Positions 32,990-41,045 of a stretch of DNA of 64,000 nucleotides are shown piece after piece (position 1 is the first letter of the stretch; each line of letters starts with the position of its first letter). The notes under the pieces are model-generated. The model worked only from the letters and a program-made list of their open reading frames with translations, did not search any database and was not told the origin of the DNA. The translations under genes were made by a program, and so were the position numbers. The DNA is taken from positions 62,001 through 126,000 of the forward strand of contig NZ_JOEV01000002.1 in assembly GCF_000721105.1 (NCBI RefSeq). Reading direction: 5' to 3'. This DNA is from Streptomyces cellulosae. GTDB lineage: Bacteria > Actinomycetota > Actinomycetes > Streptomycetales > Streptomycetaceae.

Positions 32990-34073
32990 ATGTTTTCCGA
33001 GCGTACTTCGGTCGGCCTGGATGTCCATGCCCGCTCCACCACAGCCTGGGCACTGGACTACGAGACCGGCGAAGTGTTCAGTGAGCGTCTCGTTGCGAAC
33101 ACCGCCGATGTGGTGGCCTGGGTGGAGGCTCTGCCACAGCCGGCTGCCGTCGCTTACGAGGCCGGGCCGACCAGCTTCGTACTGGCCCGGGCCCTGGAGG
33201 AGATCGGCATCCGGTGTGTGGTGGCGGCCCCGTCGAAGATGGAGCGGCCGACCGGGGGACCGGGTCAAGACCGACAAGCGCGATGCCCAGCGGCTGGCGA
33301 AGCTCCTGCACCTGGACGAACTGCCCGCGGAGCGGGTGCCCGCCATCGAGCAGGAGGCCGCTCGGGACCTGACCCGGGCCCGCGACTATGTGCGGGCGAT
33401 CTGATGCGGTCCCGCCACCGCCTGTCCAAACTGCTGCTGCGCCAGGGCATCATCTACAGCGACGGTAAAGCCTGGACCGCGGTCCACCATCACTGGCTGG
33501 CCGGCCACCACTCTGAACAGCTGGGACTACGGGTGGCCTATGACGAGGCACTGGAGACGGTGTTGGCCCTCGAAGCGCGCCGGACCCGGCTGGACGCGGC
33601 CATCACCGAGCTCGCCGGGCAGCCCGCCTGGGCACCCGTCGTGGCCCGCCTGTCCTGCCTGCGCGAGGTCAGCACACTCACAGCCTTCGGCCTCGCCGTC
33701 GAGATCGGTGACTGGCCCCGCTTCACCGGCTCGACCATCGGCGCCTTCCTGGGGCTGGTGCCTTGCGAGGACTCCTGCGGCGGTCAGCGCTGGCAGGGCA
33801 GCAGCACCAAGACTGGCAACACTCACCCAGACGGCTGCTGGTGGAGGCGGCCTGGCACCACCGCCGGCCCTACCGGCGCCCCGGTGTCGCCCTGCGCGCC
33901 CGGCTGGACCAGGTCCCCGCCCCGGTCCGGCAACGCGCCGAGCAGGGCAACCGCCGTCTGCACCAACGCTGGACCAACCTGGACGCGCGCCGCAAACGCT
34001 CCACCGTCAGCGCGGTGGTGGTCGCCCGGGAACTGTCCGGCTGGTGCTAGAGCCTGGCCATCATGGAGGACTG
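32990..34073 (+). pseudogene. IS110-family transposase with several frameshifts
   Basis: ATG 32990: N-terminal DEDD domain starts SERTSVGLDVHARSTTAWAL (first Asp) and continues to SKMERPTG (about 33255). The match then moves to another frame (RVKTDKRDAQRLAKLLHLDEL) up to a stop at 33402, returns to the first frame (MRSRHRLSKLLLRQG... Transposase_20 region with GDWPRFTGSTIGAFLGLVPCED), and shifts again near 33815 (RRLLVEAAWHHRRPYRRPGVALRARL). Ends with a TAG after ELSGWC. Inactive. Confidence 0.8.
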
Positions 34074-34245
34074 ACACGGCATCGACTCCTCCCACGAACC
34101 GCCGGTGGGAGCATGTCCGGGGACCGTGCAGCGCGAAGAACGACCCGCGGTAGCCCTATGGGCAACCTGCTTCCGCAGGCCACGCCCGATGTTAGACAAG
34201 CGGCCCGTTCCCGACGCACATTCGGTCATGCGGTAGACAACCCGC

Positions 34246-34385
34246 GCATATCAGGCTGACCGCGCGTCGTCGCCACGACACGCACACCCCGGAGATGCCC
34301 CCGCCGGCCCCACACCACGACCCCTCCCGCCCCGGAAGAGGCCGGATACACACGCCCACTTGACGAAACGGCCTGCATATCAGGC
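34246..34385 (+). repeat. Direct repeats GCATATCAGGC at the IS110 3' end
   Basis: Copies at 34246-34256 and 34375-34385, 129 bp apart, in the non-coding region after the transposase. They may mark the element end or part of its guide-RNA region. Confidence 0.4.
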
Positions 34386-34449
34386 CTCAAAGCCTGGACA
34401 GATCAGGCCCCGCCTCGGAAAAGGCCATGCCGGTGTCAAGGTCTCCTCG

Positions 34450-34455
34450 TATCTT
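34450..34455 (+). promoter_or_regulatory. -10 element of a leaderless promoter (Abi gene)
   Basis: TATCTT, six bases, then ATG 34462. Same TAnnnT-N6-ATG geometry as the HEPN, HNH and DUF4238 genes. It lies just outside the IS110 end. Confidence 0.5.
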
Positions 34456-34461
34456 CAGACC

Positions 34462-35328
34462 ATGACCGTCACTGCCCGTCGGGAACTGGTGAGTCCAGCG
34501 ACCCGCAACGCGTTCCGTTCGCTCGCCACGGACCTGACCATCAGGATCGTGGAAGGGCTCTGGGAAGACCATGGGTTCGCACCCGTCCCTCCGGACGAGC
34601 TGAAGTACGACGACCCCGGGCAGCGACGGACCACCTTCATGCGCTATGCAGAGGGCGTGGACTGGGGCGATCCCGAGCACGTCCGGCGTGCCCTCCTCGT
34701 CTTCGAGGACTTCATCCGCGAGTACCGGGACCCTGAACAGCAGGGCACTCCCAAGTGGCTGGAGGACATCGGTGTTCGGCTGGAGCGGGACGGTTTTCTG
34801 CTCGACAAGAGCGGTCGGATCTCGTGGCAGCATCCGCCTATTCCTCTGATGGACCGGGACCTGAGCGCCCTGAGCGACGGCTCGGGAATCGCGGTCGAAC
34901 TGGAACGGATCAGGCGGGACCTGACCACCGACCCCCACGGGGCCATTGGCGCGGCCAAGCAGCTCATTGAAGCCACGGCGAAGACGGCTCTGCGGGAGCT
35001 GAGCATCGAGGTGGATAAGCACGCTGCTCTCCCCGCGCTGGTCAGCACGGTCCAGAAGGCGCTGAAGCTTGATGCCGGTTCGGCCCCTGACGGGCCTGAC
35101 GGCAGCAAGGCCGTGAAAAAGATCCTTTCTGGCTCGGTGAACATCGCCGTGGGGGTCGCGGAACTGCGCAATCAAGGCTTCGGGAGCGGCCATGGACAGG
35201 CGAGCGCACCGTCAGGACTGGGGGTCCGTCATGCCCGGCTAACGGTTAACGCGGCTGTGACCTGGTGTGAGCTGATCCTCGACACTCTGGCAGACCCCGC
35301 TGCGCCGTGGCGCAAGGGCAAGGTCTGA
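34462..35328 (+). CDS. Abortive-infection-like protein (Abi_C/HEPN type)
   Basis: 288 residues from ATG 34462; a longer frame would run back into IS DNA. N-terminal helical domain (FRSLATDLTIRIVEGLWEDHGF, FMRYAEGVDWGDPEHVRRALLVFEDFI), linker, then a C-terminal domain (about 140-285) with GAIGAAKQLIEATAKTAL and R236-NQGFGSGH244-G, the Abi_C hallmark (a HEPN-type RN...GxGHG). Abi_C proteins act in phage exclusion in characterised cases; the target here is unknown. Stand-alone gene flanked by IS110 and a hypothetical gene. Confidence 0.75.
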   Translation: MTVTARRELVSPATRNAFRSLATDLTIRIVEGLWEDHGFAPVPPDELKYDDPGQRRTTFMRYAEGVDWGDPEHVRRALLVFEDFIREYRDPEQQGTPKWLEDIGVRLERDGFLLDKSGRISWQHPPIPLMDRDLSALSDGSGIAVELERIRRDLTTDPHGAIGAAKQLIEATAKTALRELSIEVDKHAALPALVSTVQKALKLDAGSAPDGPDGSKAVKKILSGSVNIAVGVAELRNQGFGSGHGQASAPSGLGVRHARLTVNAAVTWCELILDTLADPAAPWRKGKV

Positions 35329-35500
35329 TCACCGCCAGACCTTCACTGGGGCCCAGGGGACTCGCCGTCCTCCAGAGCCGGATGGTCCGACGTGTGAAGG
35401 CGGACTTGACCGGATTGCAGCGAAGGCCACCCACGTCACGACTTGAGGTGATCTTGCGGGTCGACGCAGACTGTGGCTCCGTCAGGGGCAAGGGGGCACG

Positions 35501-35827
35501 GTGGACGATCCGCTCGGGATGCAGGCGTATCAGGAGCAGTTGGTCAACCAGGCGTTCGAGGACATGCAGCGGGACCACTTCCTGGGGGAGGGCATGTTCG
35601 CAACGAATCCCCCGCCGTATATCGCGACTCAGTCGCCGCAGCCGAGCAGGCCAGAAGAGCCGCCGCTTCTGGATGACCAGGAAGAGGCGTACCACTACCT
35701 CCTGGACACCCTGACGCCTGCCCAGCGGGATGCGCTGCTCGTCCTGTCCATGGACAGTCCTGCCAACGCCCTCGATCAGGTACTCCGGGCTCTGTGGCGC
35801 TCGTACAGACGAGACCAGCGCGGCTGA
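35501..35827 (+). CDS. Hypothetical acidic protein
   Basis: 108 residues from GTG 35501 with AAGGGGG upstream. Pro-rich middle, then helices (EEAYHYLLDTLTPAQRDALLVL, ALDQVLRALWRSYRR). No known domain. It converges with the recombinase remnant. Confidence 0.5.
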   Translation: MDDPLGMQAYQEQLVNQAFEDMQRDHFLGEGMFATNPPPYIATQSPQPSRPEEPPLLDDQEEAYHYLLDTLTPAQRDALLVLSMDSPANALDQVLRALWRSYRRDQRG

Positions 35828-36320
35828 CCTACTTCCCAGAGGACCTCGACCCGGCACGGGTTCCAGACGTTCTTCGGCGGGGTCGCGGTGTGGATCCAGA
35901 TCTCCCTGATCGGGGACCGGTACACGCCCTGCTCCTGGCCGGGAGGTAGTCCTCCCAGGCCGCCATCAGGTCCTCGGTACCGATGTCCAGCACCCTGGCC
36001 TTCACCGAGTACTCCGCTGACTCCCTCTGGGCCTGTGCGATACGGGAGTTCAGGGTGTCGATGGCCTCCTGGATCTCCCGAGCAGGGCGGTCTCCTTCGA
36101 GCAACCCCTCCTTCAGCTCGGTCACGCGGCACTCCCACTTTTCCAGCGTTTCTTCGAGAGCCGCCGTGGGTCGTCGGGGTCACCCTCGTCGAGAGGCTCG
36201 ACCTCTTCGAGTTTCGCGAACACCAGCTTCTCCATGAGGCGTTCGAGGTCCTCGATCCGGATCGTCCGGCCTCCGCATCCGCCGTCGCCGGGCAGCGGTA
36301 CACGGAGCCCTTCCGATTCG
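35820..36320 (-). pseudogene. C-terminal remnant of a large serine recombinase
   Basis: Pieces in three frames read in order: GSVYRCP (zinc ribbon), then GDGGCGGRTIRIEDLERLMEKL, then ETLEKWECRVTELKEGLLEG with AREIQEAIDTLNSRIAQAQ and IGTEDLMAAWEDYLP, then REIWIHTATPPKNVWNPC and VLWEVGQPR. This is the coiled-coil and tail of an actinophage-type serine integrase. The catalytic domain is missing, so it is dead. Confidence 0.6.
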
Positions 36321-36589
36321 AGCTGGATTCGGAGCGCGTGGGCCGCTTCCCGCTCCAGCTTAAAGAGGGCGATTTCGATAGAGTCATCCAGTTGTCCGGT
36401 GCCATCGGGCAACGAGTAGAAGTCGTTGCGTACGGCGACGTCCTTTATGCCGCACGGGTGGGGAGCATGCTCGATGCAGATGGGGACGCGCATGATCCGC
36501 TCATTCGCGTCGGCGAACCGCTTCAAATGGAACCGGGGCACAGTGTGCTGCCGTCGGCTCGACGGTCGTCGCCTGTGTGGCTCTCCCAT
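36122..36589 (-). CDS. DUF4238 protein, C-terminus replaced by integrase sequence
   Basis: Start at ATG 36589 because TACCGT lies six bases upstream; an earlier ATG exists at 36625. N-terminus RRQHTVPRFHLKRFAD and VAVRNDFYSLPDG are the DUF4238 signature. At about residue 95 the sequence passes in frame into recombinase sequence (CGGRTIRIEDLERL), so the usual C-terminal half is lost. 155 residues versus about 280-350 normally. Possibly a non-functional chimera. DUF4238 proteins often sit in defence or toxin-like islands. Confidence 0.6.
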   Translation of the reverse strand: MGEPHRRRPSSRRQHTVPRFHLKRFADANERIMRVPICIEHAPHPCGIKDVAVRNDFYSLPDGTGQLDDSIEIALFKLEREAAHALRIQLESEGLRVPLPGDGGCGGRTIRIEDLERLMEKLVFAKLEEVEPLDEGDPDDPRRLSKKRWKSGSAA

Positions 36590-36595
36590 AGTCCG

Positions 36596-36601
36596 ACGGT
36601 A
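36596..36601 (-). promoter_or_regulatory. -10 element of a leaderless promoter (DUF4238 gene)
   Basis: TACCGT, six bases, ATG 36589: identical hexamer and spacing to both HEPN genes. Confidence 0.5.
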
Positions 36602-36872
36602 CGTCTCTCCTGCTCGGACATGCATTACATGCCCAGCAGGCTTGCACGGCTGCCATAAGCAAGATCACTTGACGAGCCTAGGTAACGGGTGCGGCCGACG
36701 TTCCGCTGCACTTCGACTGGGTTGGCTGACACAGCGACTAGCTTCGCTGACGACAGACAAGACAAGTTCGCCGGTGGCAGACAAGGAAGATCACCAAAGG
36801 ACTGGTGGACGCCGCAACGGCATGTCAACCTGAACGACCTTCCGGAAAACCCCAGGTCAGAGAGGTGATGCT

Positions 36873-37244
36873 GTGGCATTGGATGCGGCGCATTCTGGAT
36901 TCGCCACGACGATCGCGGCTCTGCGGATCCGCTCCTGGAAGCTCGGCGCCGGCCAGGCGATGGAGGTGCTCGACCAGTTCTCGGAGGACGACTTCACGCA
37001 CATCGTCGACGACCGCGCCGACGTGCACGTCAGCTCGTGCGACGGCCGGTTCTACCTTGGCTACTTCCCGAACGGCCGGCCCGGCGGCGCTGACGAAGAC
37101 TGGGTGACGGGCGAGGGCTGGGTCATCGTCGTCACCGGTACCGCCAACGTCCCCGGCTACCGGATGGCCTTCGGTATGGACACGCCGGCGGAGATCGTCG
37201 CTGGCGTCGTGTCCCGGATCCTGTCAACCTCCCGGCCCCTGTGA
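36873..37244 (+). CDS. Short DUF317-like protein
   Basis: 123 residues from GTG 36873, GAGAGGTG upstream. DUF317-like single domain: AMEVLDQFSEDDFTHIVDD, YLGYFPNGRPGG, GWVIVVTGTANVPGYRMAFG, DTPAEIVAGVVSRIL. It heads a small group with the next two genes. Function unknown. Confidence 0.6.
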   Translation: MALDAAHSGFATTIAALRIRSWKLGAGQAMEVLDQFSEDDFTHIVDDRADVHVSSCDGRFYLGYFPNGRPGGADEDWVTGEGWVIVVTGTANVPGYRMAFGMDTPAEIVAGVVSRILSTSRPL

Positions 37245-37327
37245 CGGGCGCATCCTCTTCCTTACATACGCGACGCGTACCCTGCCCCTGCTCTCGCGGC
37301 CTTGTCCGCTACCGCTAGGAGAACGCC

Positions 37328-37630
37328 TTGGACCCGCACTCGCCCGAGATGACCGTCGGCGACATCCTCGACCTGCTGTCCACCTGCGACCGTGACACAC
37401 CCGTCCGTCTTGCCATCAACCCCTTCTTCCCCATGGCCCACCGTCTGGGCGGCGTGGAGAAGGCCGTGGACGAGCATGGTCGGCCGATGGTCTACATCGC
37501 CGAGTCCCCGGAGGCCGAGCAGTTCGGCACGCTGCCGCCCGCCGTGGCCGTCGCTCTGACCTGGCAGGACCCGGTCGAGGCGCCCCCGCGCCGCCGGCGC
37601 GGCGCGACCGGGCCGAACGCCGACCAGTGA
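37328..37630 (+). CDS. Small hypothetical protein of DUF317 clusters
   Basis: 100 residues, TTG 37328 with AGGAG about 9 bases upstream. MTVGDILDLLSTCDRDTPVRLAINPFFPMAHRLGGV then an Arg-rich tail. The compact alpha/beta N-terminus recalls proteins commonly found beside DUF317 genes. No known activity. Confidence 0.6.
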   Translation: MDPHSPEMTVGDILDLLSTCDRDTPVRLAINPFFPMAHRLGGVEKAVDEHGRPMVYIAESPEAEQFGTLPPAVAVALTWQDPVEAPPRRRRGATGPNADQ

Positions 37631-37657
37631 TTCACCCCCGAACCCACGGAGGCGCCC

Positions 37658-38395
37658 CTGCATCCGCACCACCCCATCGATCCCTCCCACCCCACCTCGC
37701 CGGACCCGGTGTACTGGGTCACCCCGCGCCACCTGGCCGGTGATGACGGCGTCCTCGCCGAGCGAATCGGCGACACTCTGACCGAGCTCGGCTGGCGCAT
37801 GTGGCCGACCTCCCGCAACACCCTGCTCTATGTGAGCCCCGACGGCCTGCGCGGCGCCGAGTGGATCCTCGCCGCCTACCCGTTCGAGCTGGGCGGCCTC
37901 GCGGTGGCCTGGCAGCTCTCCGCTCGCCCGCACGCCGCCTCGGCCCTGACCGAGTGGAACGCGTACTTCACCCCCGGCGTACCGCACGAGGCACTCACCG
38001 ATTTCCTGCTCGCGCTTGACGCCAGCGAGACACCCTATGCCGGGCTAGAGAACGCCGAGTCGGTGCTCACCGCACTCAGCGCGCGGGGCTGGCTGCGCGA
38101 CATGGACCGTCCGCGCACGACCGCCACCGACCCCGGCTTCTCCACGAACGTCTCGCTGGAGATGCTGCCGCCGCTCATCCACGACGCCGACCCCCGTGAC
38201 GACCTTCTGGGGTGGCAAGCGTGGGCGGAGCCCGTGCTCGGGGCGCCGCACCTGTGGTGCGCGAGCTTCAGCGCGAGCGCCCCGCACGAGCTGGTCGCGG
38301 CCTTTGCCTCGTCCCTTGCCGCACCCGGCTCGGTACCGCGCCGCACGCTGCCTGAAGGCGCGGAGGACCGTCTCACCGTCGTACGCCGCGGCTGA
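37658..38395 (+). CDS. DUF317 domain protein
   Basis: Start set at CTG 37658 because GGAGG (37648-37652) is correctly spaced and no other start fits it; GTG 37709 is the alternative. 245 residues. Two DUF317 halves: VYWVTPRHLAGDDGVLAERIGD with WQLSARPHAASALTEWNAYFTPG, and ENAESVLTALSARGWLRDM with WCASFSASAPHELVAAFASSLA. The family is element-associated in Streptomyces. Confidence 0.65.
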   Translation: MHPHHPIDPSHPTSPDPVYWVTPRHLAGDDGVLAERIGDTLTELGWRMWPTSRNTLLYVSPDGLRGAEWILAAYPFELGGLAVAWQLSARPHAASALTEWNAYFTPGVPHEALTDFLLALDASETPYAGLENAESVLTALSARGWLRDMDRPRTTATDPGFSTNVSLEMLPPLIHDADPRDDLLGWQAWAEPVLGAPHLWCASFSASAPHELVAAFASSLAAPGSVPRRTLPEGAEDRLTVVRRG

Positions 38396-38462
38396 CGAGC
38401 TGCTCATAGCCGGTCACCGAGGCGGGAGGGGATCGACGGGGGATGCCCCCTCTTCCAGGCTC

Positions 38463-38497
38463 GGTGGTTCCACTCCCTTCACGGGAGTGGAACCACC
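38463..38497. terminator. Hairpin after the DUF317 gene
   Basis: GGTGGTTCCACTCCC-TTCAC-GGGAGTGGAACCACC: perfect 15-bp stem, 5-base loop. Confidence 0.7.
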
Positions 38498-38564
38498 GGG
38501 CCTTCGCCGTACCTGCATCAGCGAACCCCTGACGGCACCCTGGAACCAAGATCCAGACCGTGCA

Positions 38565-38570
38565 TAGGAT
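38565..38570 (+). promoter_or_regulatory. -10-like element close to the nuclease start
   Basis: TAGGAT, seven bases, then GTG 38578. One base longer than the other leaderless sites in this region. Confidence 0.35.
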
Positions 38571-38577
38571 CGCCGTC

Positions 38578-39651
38578 GTGGCAGGCAAAGTAATCGGCAA
38601 AGGACCACTGCGCGGCTACCTCCTGGAGGAGGTGCTGGCCTGGTTGTTGCGGTCCAGCGGCTTCGAAGTCCTCACTGCTGACGACGACAAGGACAAAGAG
38701 CCGTGGAAGGTGCTGAAGGAGGACAAGAACGGTCTGCTGGTCCGTGGACGCGGGGCATGGCATCAGGTCGACGCGCTCGGACAGTTCCGGTACGTCCCGC
38801 CGTTCTCACTGCCTGTCCGCCTGTTCGTGGAGGCAAAGTACCTGACCACAACGCCAGTTGGTCTCCCCACCGTACGCAACGGCCACGGTGTGATCCACGA
38901 CGTGAATGAGGGCGAGACCACAACGCTCACCGCCCCGGGGACTGGCCGGCCGCGAACGCGATACCGCTATAGCTACGCGATCTTCTCGACGTCCGGCTTC
39001 AGCCCGGAGGCACAGGACTACGCGCTGGCCCACCAGATATCCCTGATTGACCTCTCCGCGCCGGACTTCGCTGTACTGCGGAATCTCGTCAAGATCGCGG
39101 CTGACACGATTCACGCAGTGCTCGAAGCCACTCCCGCGGCCGAGCGGCCGAAGGTGCGCGAGATACGGGCGTATCTTCGCGGGCCGCTGCTGGAAGTGGA
39201 CGCCGGCGACGTGGACCTGCCCGATGCGATTCGCGGCCCACTCGATTACCTGGCTCAGGCCCTGCATAGCCGGTCGCAGCTGGGTCTTGTCCTGGCGTTT
39301 CCGGCTGCGCCGTTCGTCCTGGGACTGGCCTCGGATGATCTGTACGGCTTCGTGGATTACGCGAGAGCGCACCCCACGCACACGGTGCGCCTGCGCCGCA
39401 TCAATGAGGCAGCGTCACATCCCGTTTGGGAACTGCGTTCGGCGGAGCACTCACAGGCATACGCGTTGAGGTTCGGTCTGCCGGAGCGGGTGGAAGCCTG
39501 GATCGTCCAACAGGACGAAGGAATGCCCTCGCGAACCCGGTACATCAAGCGCAGCATGCTGTCGACCATGACCCTGTACTGGATGGACGGGGAGCACGCG
39601 CAGACATTCCAACTCCGCTACGAGCCACGCGAACTCCGTCTCGACGGCTGA
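38578..39651 (+). CDS. PD-(D/E)XK nuclease-like protein (Mrr/restriction-type)
   Basis: About 357 residues. Start chosen at GTG 38578 for its promoter geometry; GTG 38560 would add six residues. Motif: GAWHQVDALGQF (D65), then LPVRLFVEAKYL (E85-A-K87), the D...ExK core, with an early Glu in YLLEEVLAWLL and a Rossmann-like stretch AIFSTSGFSPEAQDYALAHQISLIDL. The large C-terminal domain (about 170-357) is unknown. Typical of Mrr-like endonucleases. No adjacent methylase; a methyltransferase lies at 9.7 kb. Confidence 0.7.
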   Translation: MAGKVIGKGPLRGYLLEEVLAWLLRSSGFEVLTADDDKDKEPWKVLKEDKNGLLVRGRGAWHQVDALGQFRYVPPFSLPVRLFVEAKYLTTTPVGLPTVRNGHGVIHDVNEGETTTLTAPGTGRPRTRYRYSYAIFSTSGFSPEAQDYALAHQISLIDLSAPDFAVLRNLVKIAADTIHAVLEATPAAERPKVREIRAYLRGPLLEVDAGDVDLPDAIRGPLDYLAQALHSRSQLGLVLAFPAAPFVLGLASDDLYGFVDYARAHPTHTVRLRRINEAASHPVWELRSAEHSQAYALRFGLPERVEAWIVQQDEGMPSRTRYIKRSMLSTMTLYWMDGEHAQTFQLRYEPRELRLDG

Positions 39652-39667
39652 TCGCCTCACACGCCGA

Positions 39668-39716
39668 AGCCCCGGTGGCCGGGCCTGTCGGGAGGACAGG
39701 CCCGGCCACCGGGGCT
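39668..39716. terminator. Very strong hairpin between convergent genes
   Basis: A 22-bp perfect stem: arms 39668-39689 and 39695-39716 (AGCCCCGGTGGCCGGGCC... on the left), 5-base loop. Ends the nuclease gene and the lipoprotein gene. Confidence 0.8.
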
Positions 39717-39729
39717 GTGGAGGAGCAGA

Positions 39730-40425
39730 TCAGCGTGCAGTGCGCGCCTTGGCGAGCGCCTTGTCCAGGTGGGCATCCACGAGGCCCGGCGCGCCGGAGA
39801 CGATGACCAGGATGTTGCCGGTGCGGATCGCCGTCTGCTTGACGACGCTGCGCTGTCCGGCGGCGGAGTAGGTGAGCAGCTGGCTCCACTGCTCGTCGCC
39901 GAGGTCCGGCGCGGACGTCTTCTCGGTGCCCATGTCGAGGACCGTGCTGCCCGACGTCACCTGGTACGTGGGACAGGAGAGCATCGCGTCGAAGACCTTC
40001 CCGATGCCCTTGGACAGCTTCGCCGGGCTGTCGCTATACAGCTCCTCGCTCACTTCGGAGTTGCTGCTGCCGGTGTAGGTGAAGGACTCCTTCGCCTTGC
40101 GGGTGAAGTCGAGGCCGGAGCCGGTGGCCGCGTCGCTGCCGAGCTTCTCCAACGCCGGGCAGCCGATGACGGTGACGTCGTCGTTCCGGCGAGCGGTCTC
40201 GGGCTTGCGGGAGTAGCCCCCGCCCAGGTCGCTCTCGTTCAGCAGCCGCTGGTTCAGCTCGGCCGAGGACAGCGGCGCGGATGCCCAGGGCGCGCCGCCG
40301 CCCCGGTGTACGGGTGCGGAGGACGCGGCCGAGGTGCCGGCGGGCTCGGTGCTGCTCGAGCAGCCGGTCAGGGCGATGACGGTGAGGGCGCTCAGGCCGA
40401 GGGCGGTCGTGGTGGAACGGCGCAT
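39730..40425 (-). CDS. Lipoprotein of unknown function
   Basis: ATG 40425 with AAGGGG upstream; 231 residues. Lipobox LTGC (Cys at about 22) after a hydrophobic core, then a Ser/Thr/Ala linker. The mature domain has a sensor-like pattern (LLNESDLGGGYSRKPE, DVTVIGCPALEKLG, GNILVIVSGAPGLVDAHLDKALAKARTA). Streptomyces encode many of this type; role unknown. Confidence 0.75.
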   Translation of the reverse strand: MRRSTTTALGLSALTVIALTGCSSSTEPAGTSAASSAPVHRGGGAPWASAPLSSAELNQRLLNESDLGGGYSRKPETARRNDDVTVIGCPALEKLGSDAATGSGLDFTRKAKESFTYTGSSNSEVSEELYSDSPAKLSKGIGKVFDAMLSCPTYQVTSGSTVLDMGTEKTSAPDLGDEQWSQLLTYSAAGQRSVVKQTAIRTGNILVIVSGAPGLVDAHLDKALAKARTAR

Positions 40426-40519
40426 GCGGAAACCCCTTGATGATGCGAGACGGACGGTCTGACCGGGTCGGCTCTCCGGGTGCCGACGTACGCAGAGGTG
40501 GGGAAGGGGTTTCGTGGCT

Positions 40520-40963
40520 TCAGTGGCCGAGGTGGCGCAGTCCGTCTTCGAGGGTGGGGTGGAAGTGGTCGACCGGACCGGAGTTGCGGTTGTACCAGGC
40601 GGTGTCCAGGCGCGGCTCCTTCGTCTCGTGGCCGGCCGTGCAGCGCAGCCACACCGAGTCGTCGCGCATGTTGAAGACGATCCAGTTCCGGTACGCACCG
40701 CAGTGGCACTGGTGGACTTCCCCGTCGATGACGAGTGGCTGGTCCCAGCGCATCATGAATCCCGAGACGTCCTGGCGGGACGGCGCCTGGAATTCCGGCG
40801 GCAGGAAGTCGGGCGCTACCGTGGTCTCCGGCGCGGCCGTGGTCGCCGCGGCTGTCGAGCCGGGTGCGTCGGGCAGCGGCAGCTCGCTGTGCATCGCCAG
40901 CACCGCTTGGCCGGCACGCTGGGCCTCGCGGAACTCTCGGTCCGCACGAGCGCGTCGGAACAT
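40520..40963 (-). CDS. Hypothetical protein with His/Cys-rich region
   Basis: ATG 40963 with GGAG six bases upstream; 147 residues. Helical N-terminus (RRARADREFREAQRAGQAVL), Pro/Ala/Thr linker, then a domain with CHCGAYRNWIVFNMRDDSVWLRCTAGHE, possibly a small zinc site (Cys-His-Cys). It follows the relaxase on the same strand after about 80 bp. Confidence 0.55.
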   Translation of the reverse strand: MFRRARADREFREAQRAGQAVLAMHSELPLPDAPGSTAAATTAAPETTVAPDFLPPEFQAPSRQDVSGFMMRWDQPLVIDGEVHQCHCGAYRNWIVFNMRDDSVWLRCTAGHETKEPRLDTAWYNRNSGPVDHFHPTLEDGLRHLGH

Positions 40964-41045
40964 GCCGTCTCCATCTCTGTCGTCGGGCCTGCACGAGGAG
41001 AGTGCCGTAAGTCTCTGACCTGCTGCAACTCTAGAATTGTTGAAC

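Larger units (their letters stand above)
32850..34400 (+). mobile_element. Degenerate IS110-family element (approximate ends)
   Basis: Contains a broken IS110 transposase and about 240 bp of non-coding 3' sequence that ends near the direct repeats GCATATCAGGC (34246, 34375). The family has no terminal inverted repeats, so the ends are estimates from where neighbouring genes resume. Confidence 0.6.

Noticed and set aside
35501-35827. A phage terminase or packaging protein
   Set aside because: Size, composition and lack of any motif do not support it; left as hypothetical.
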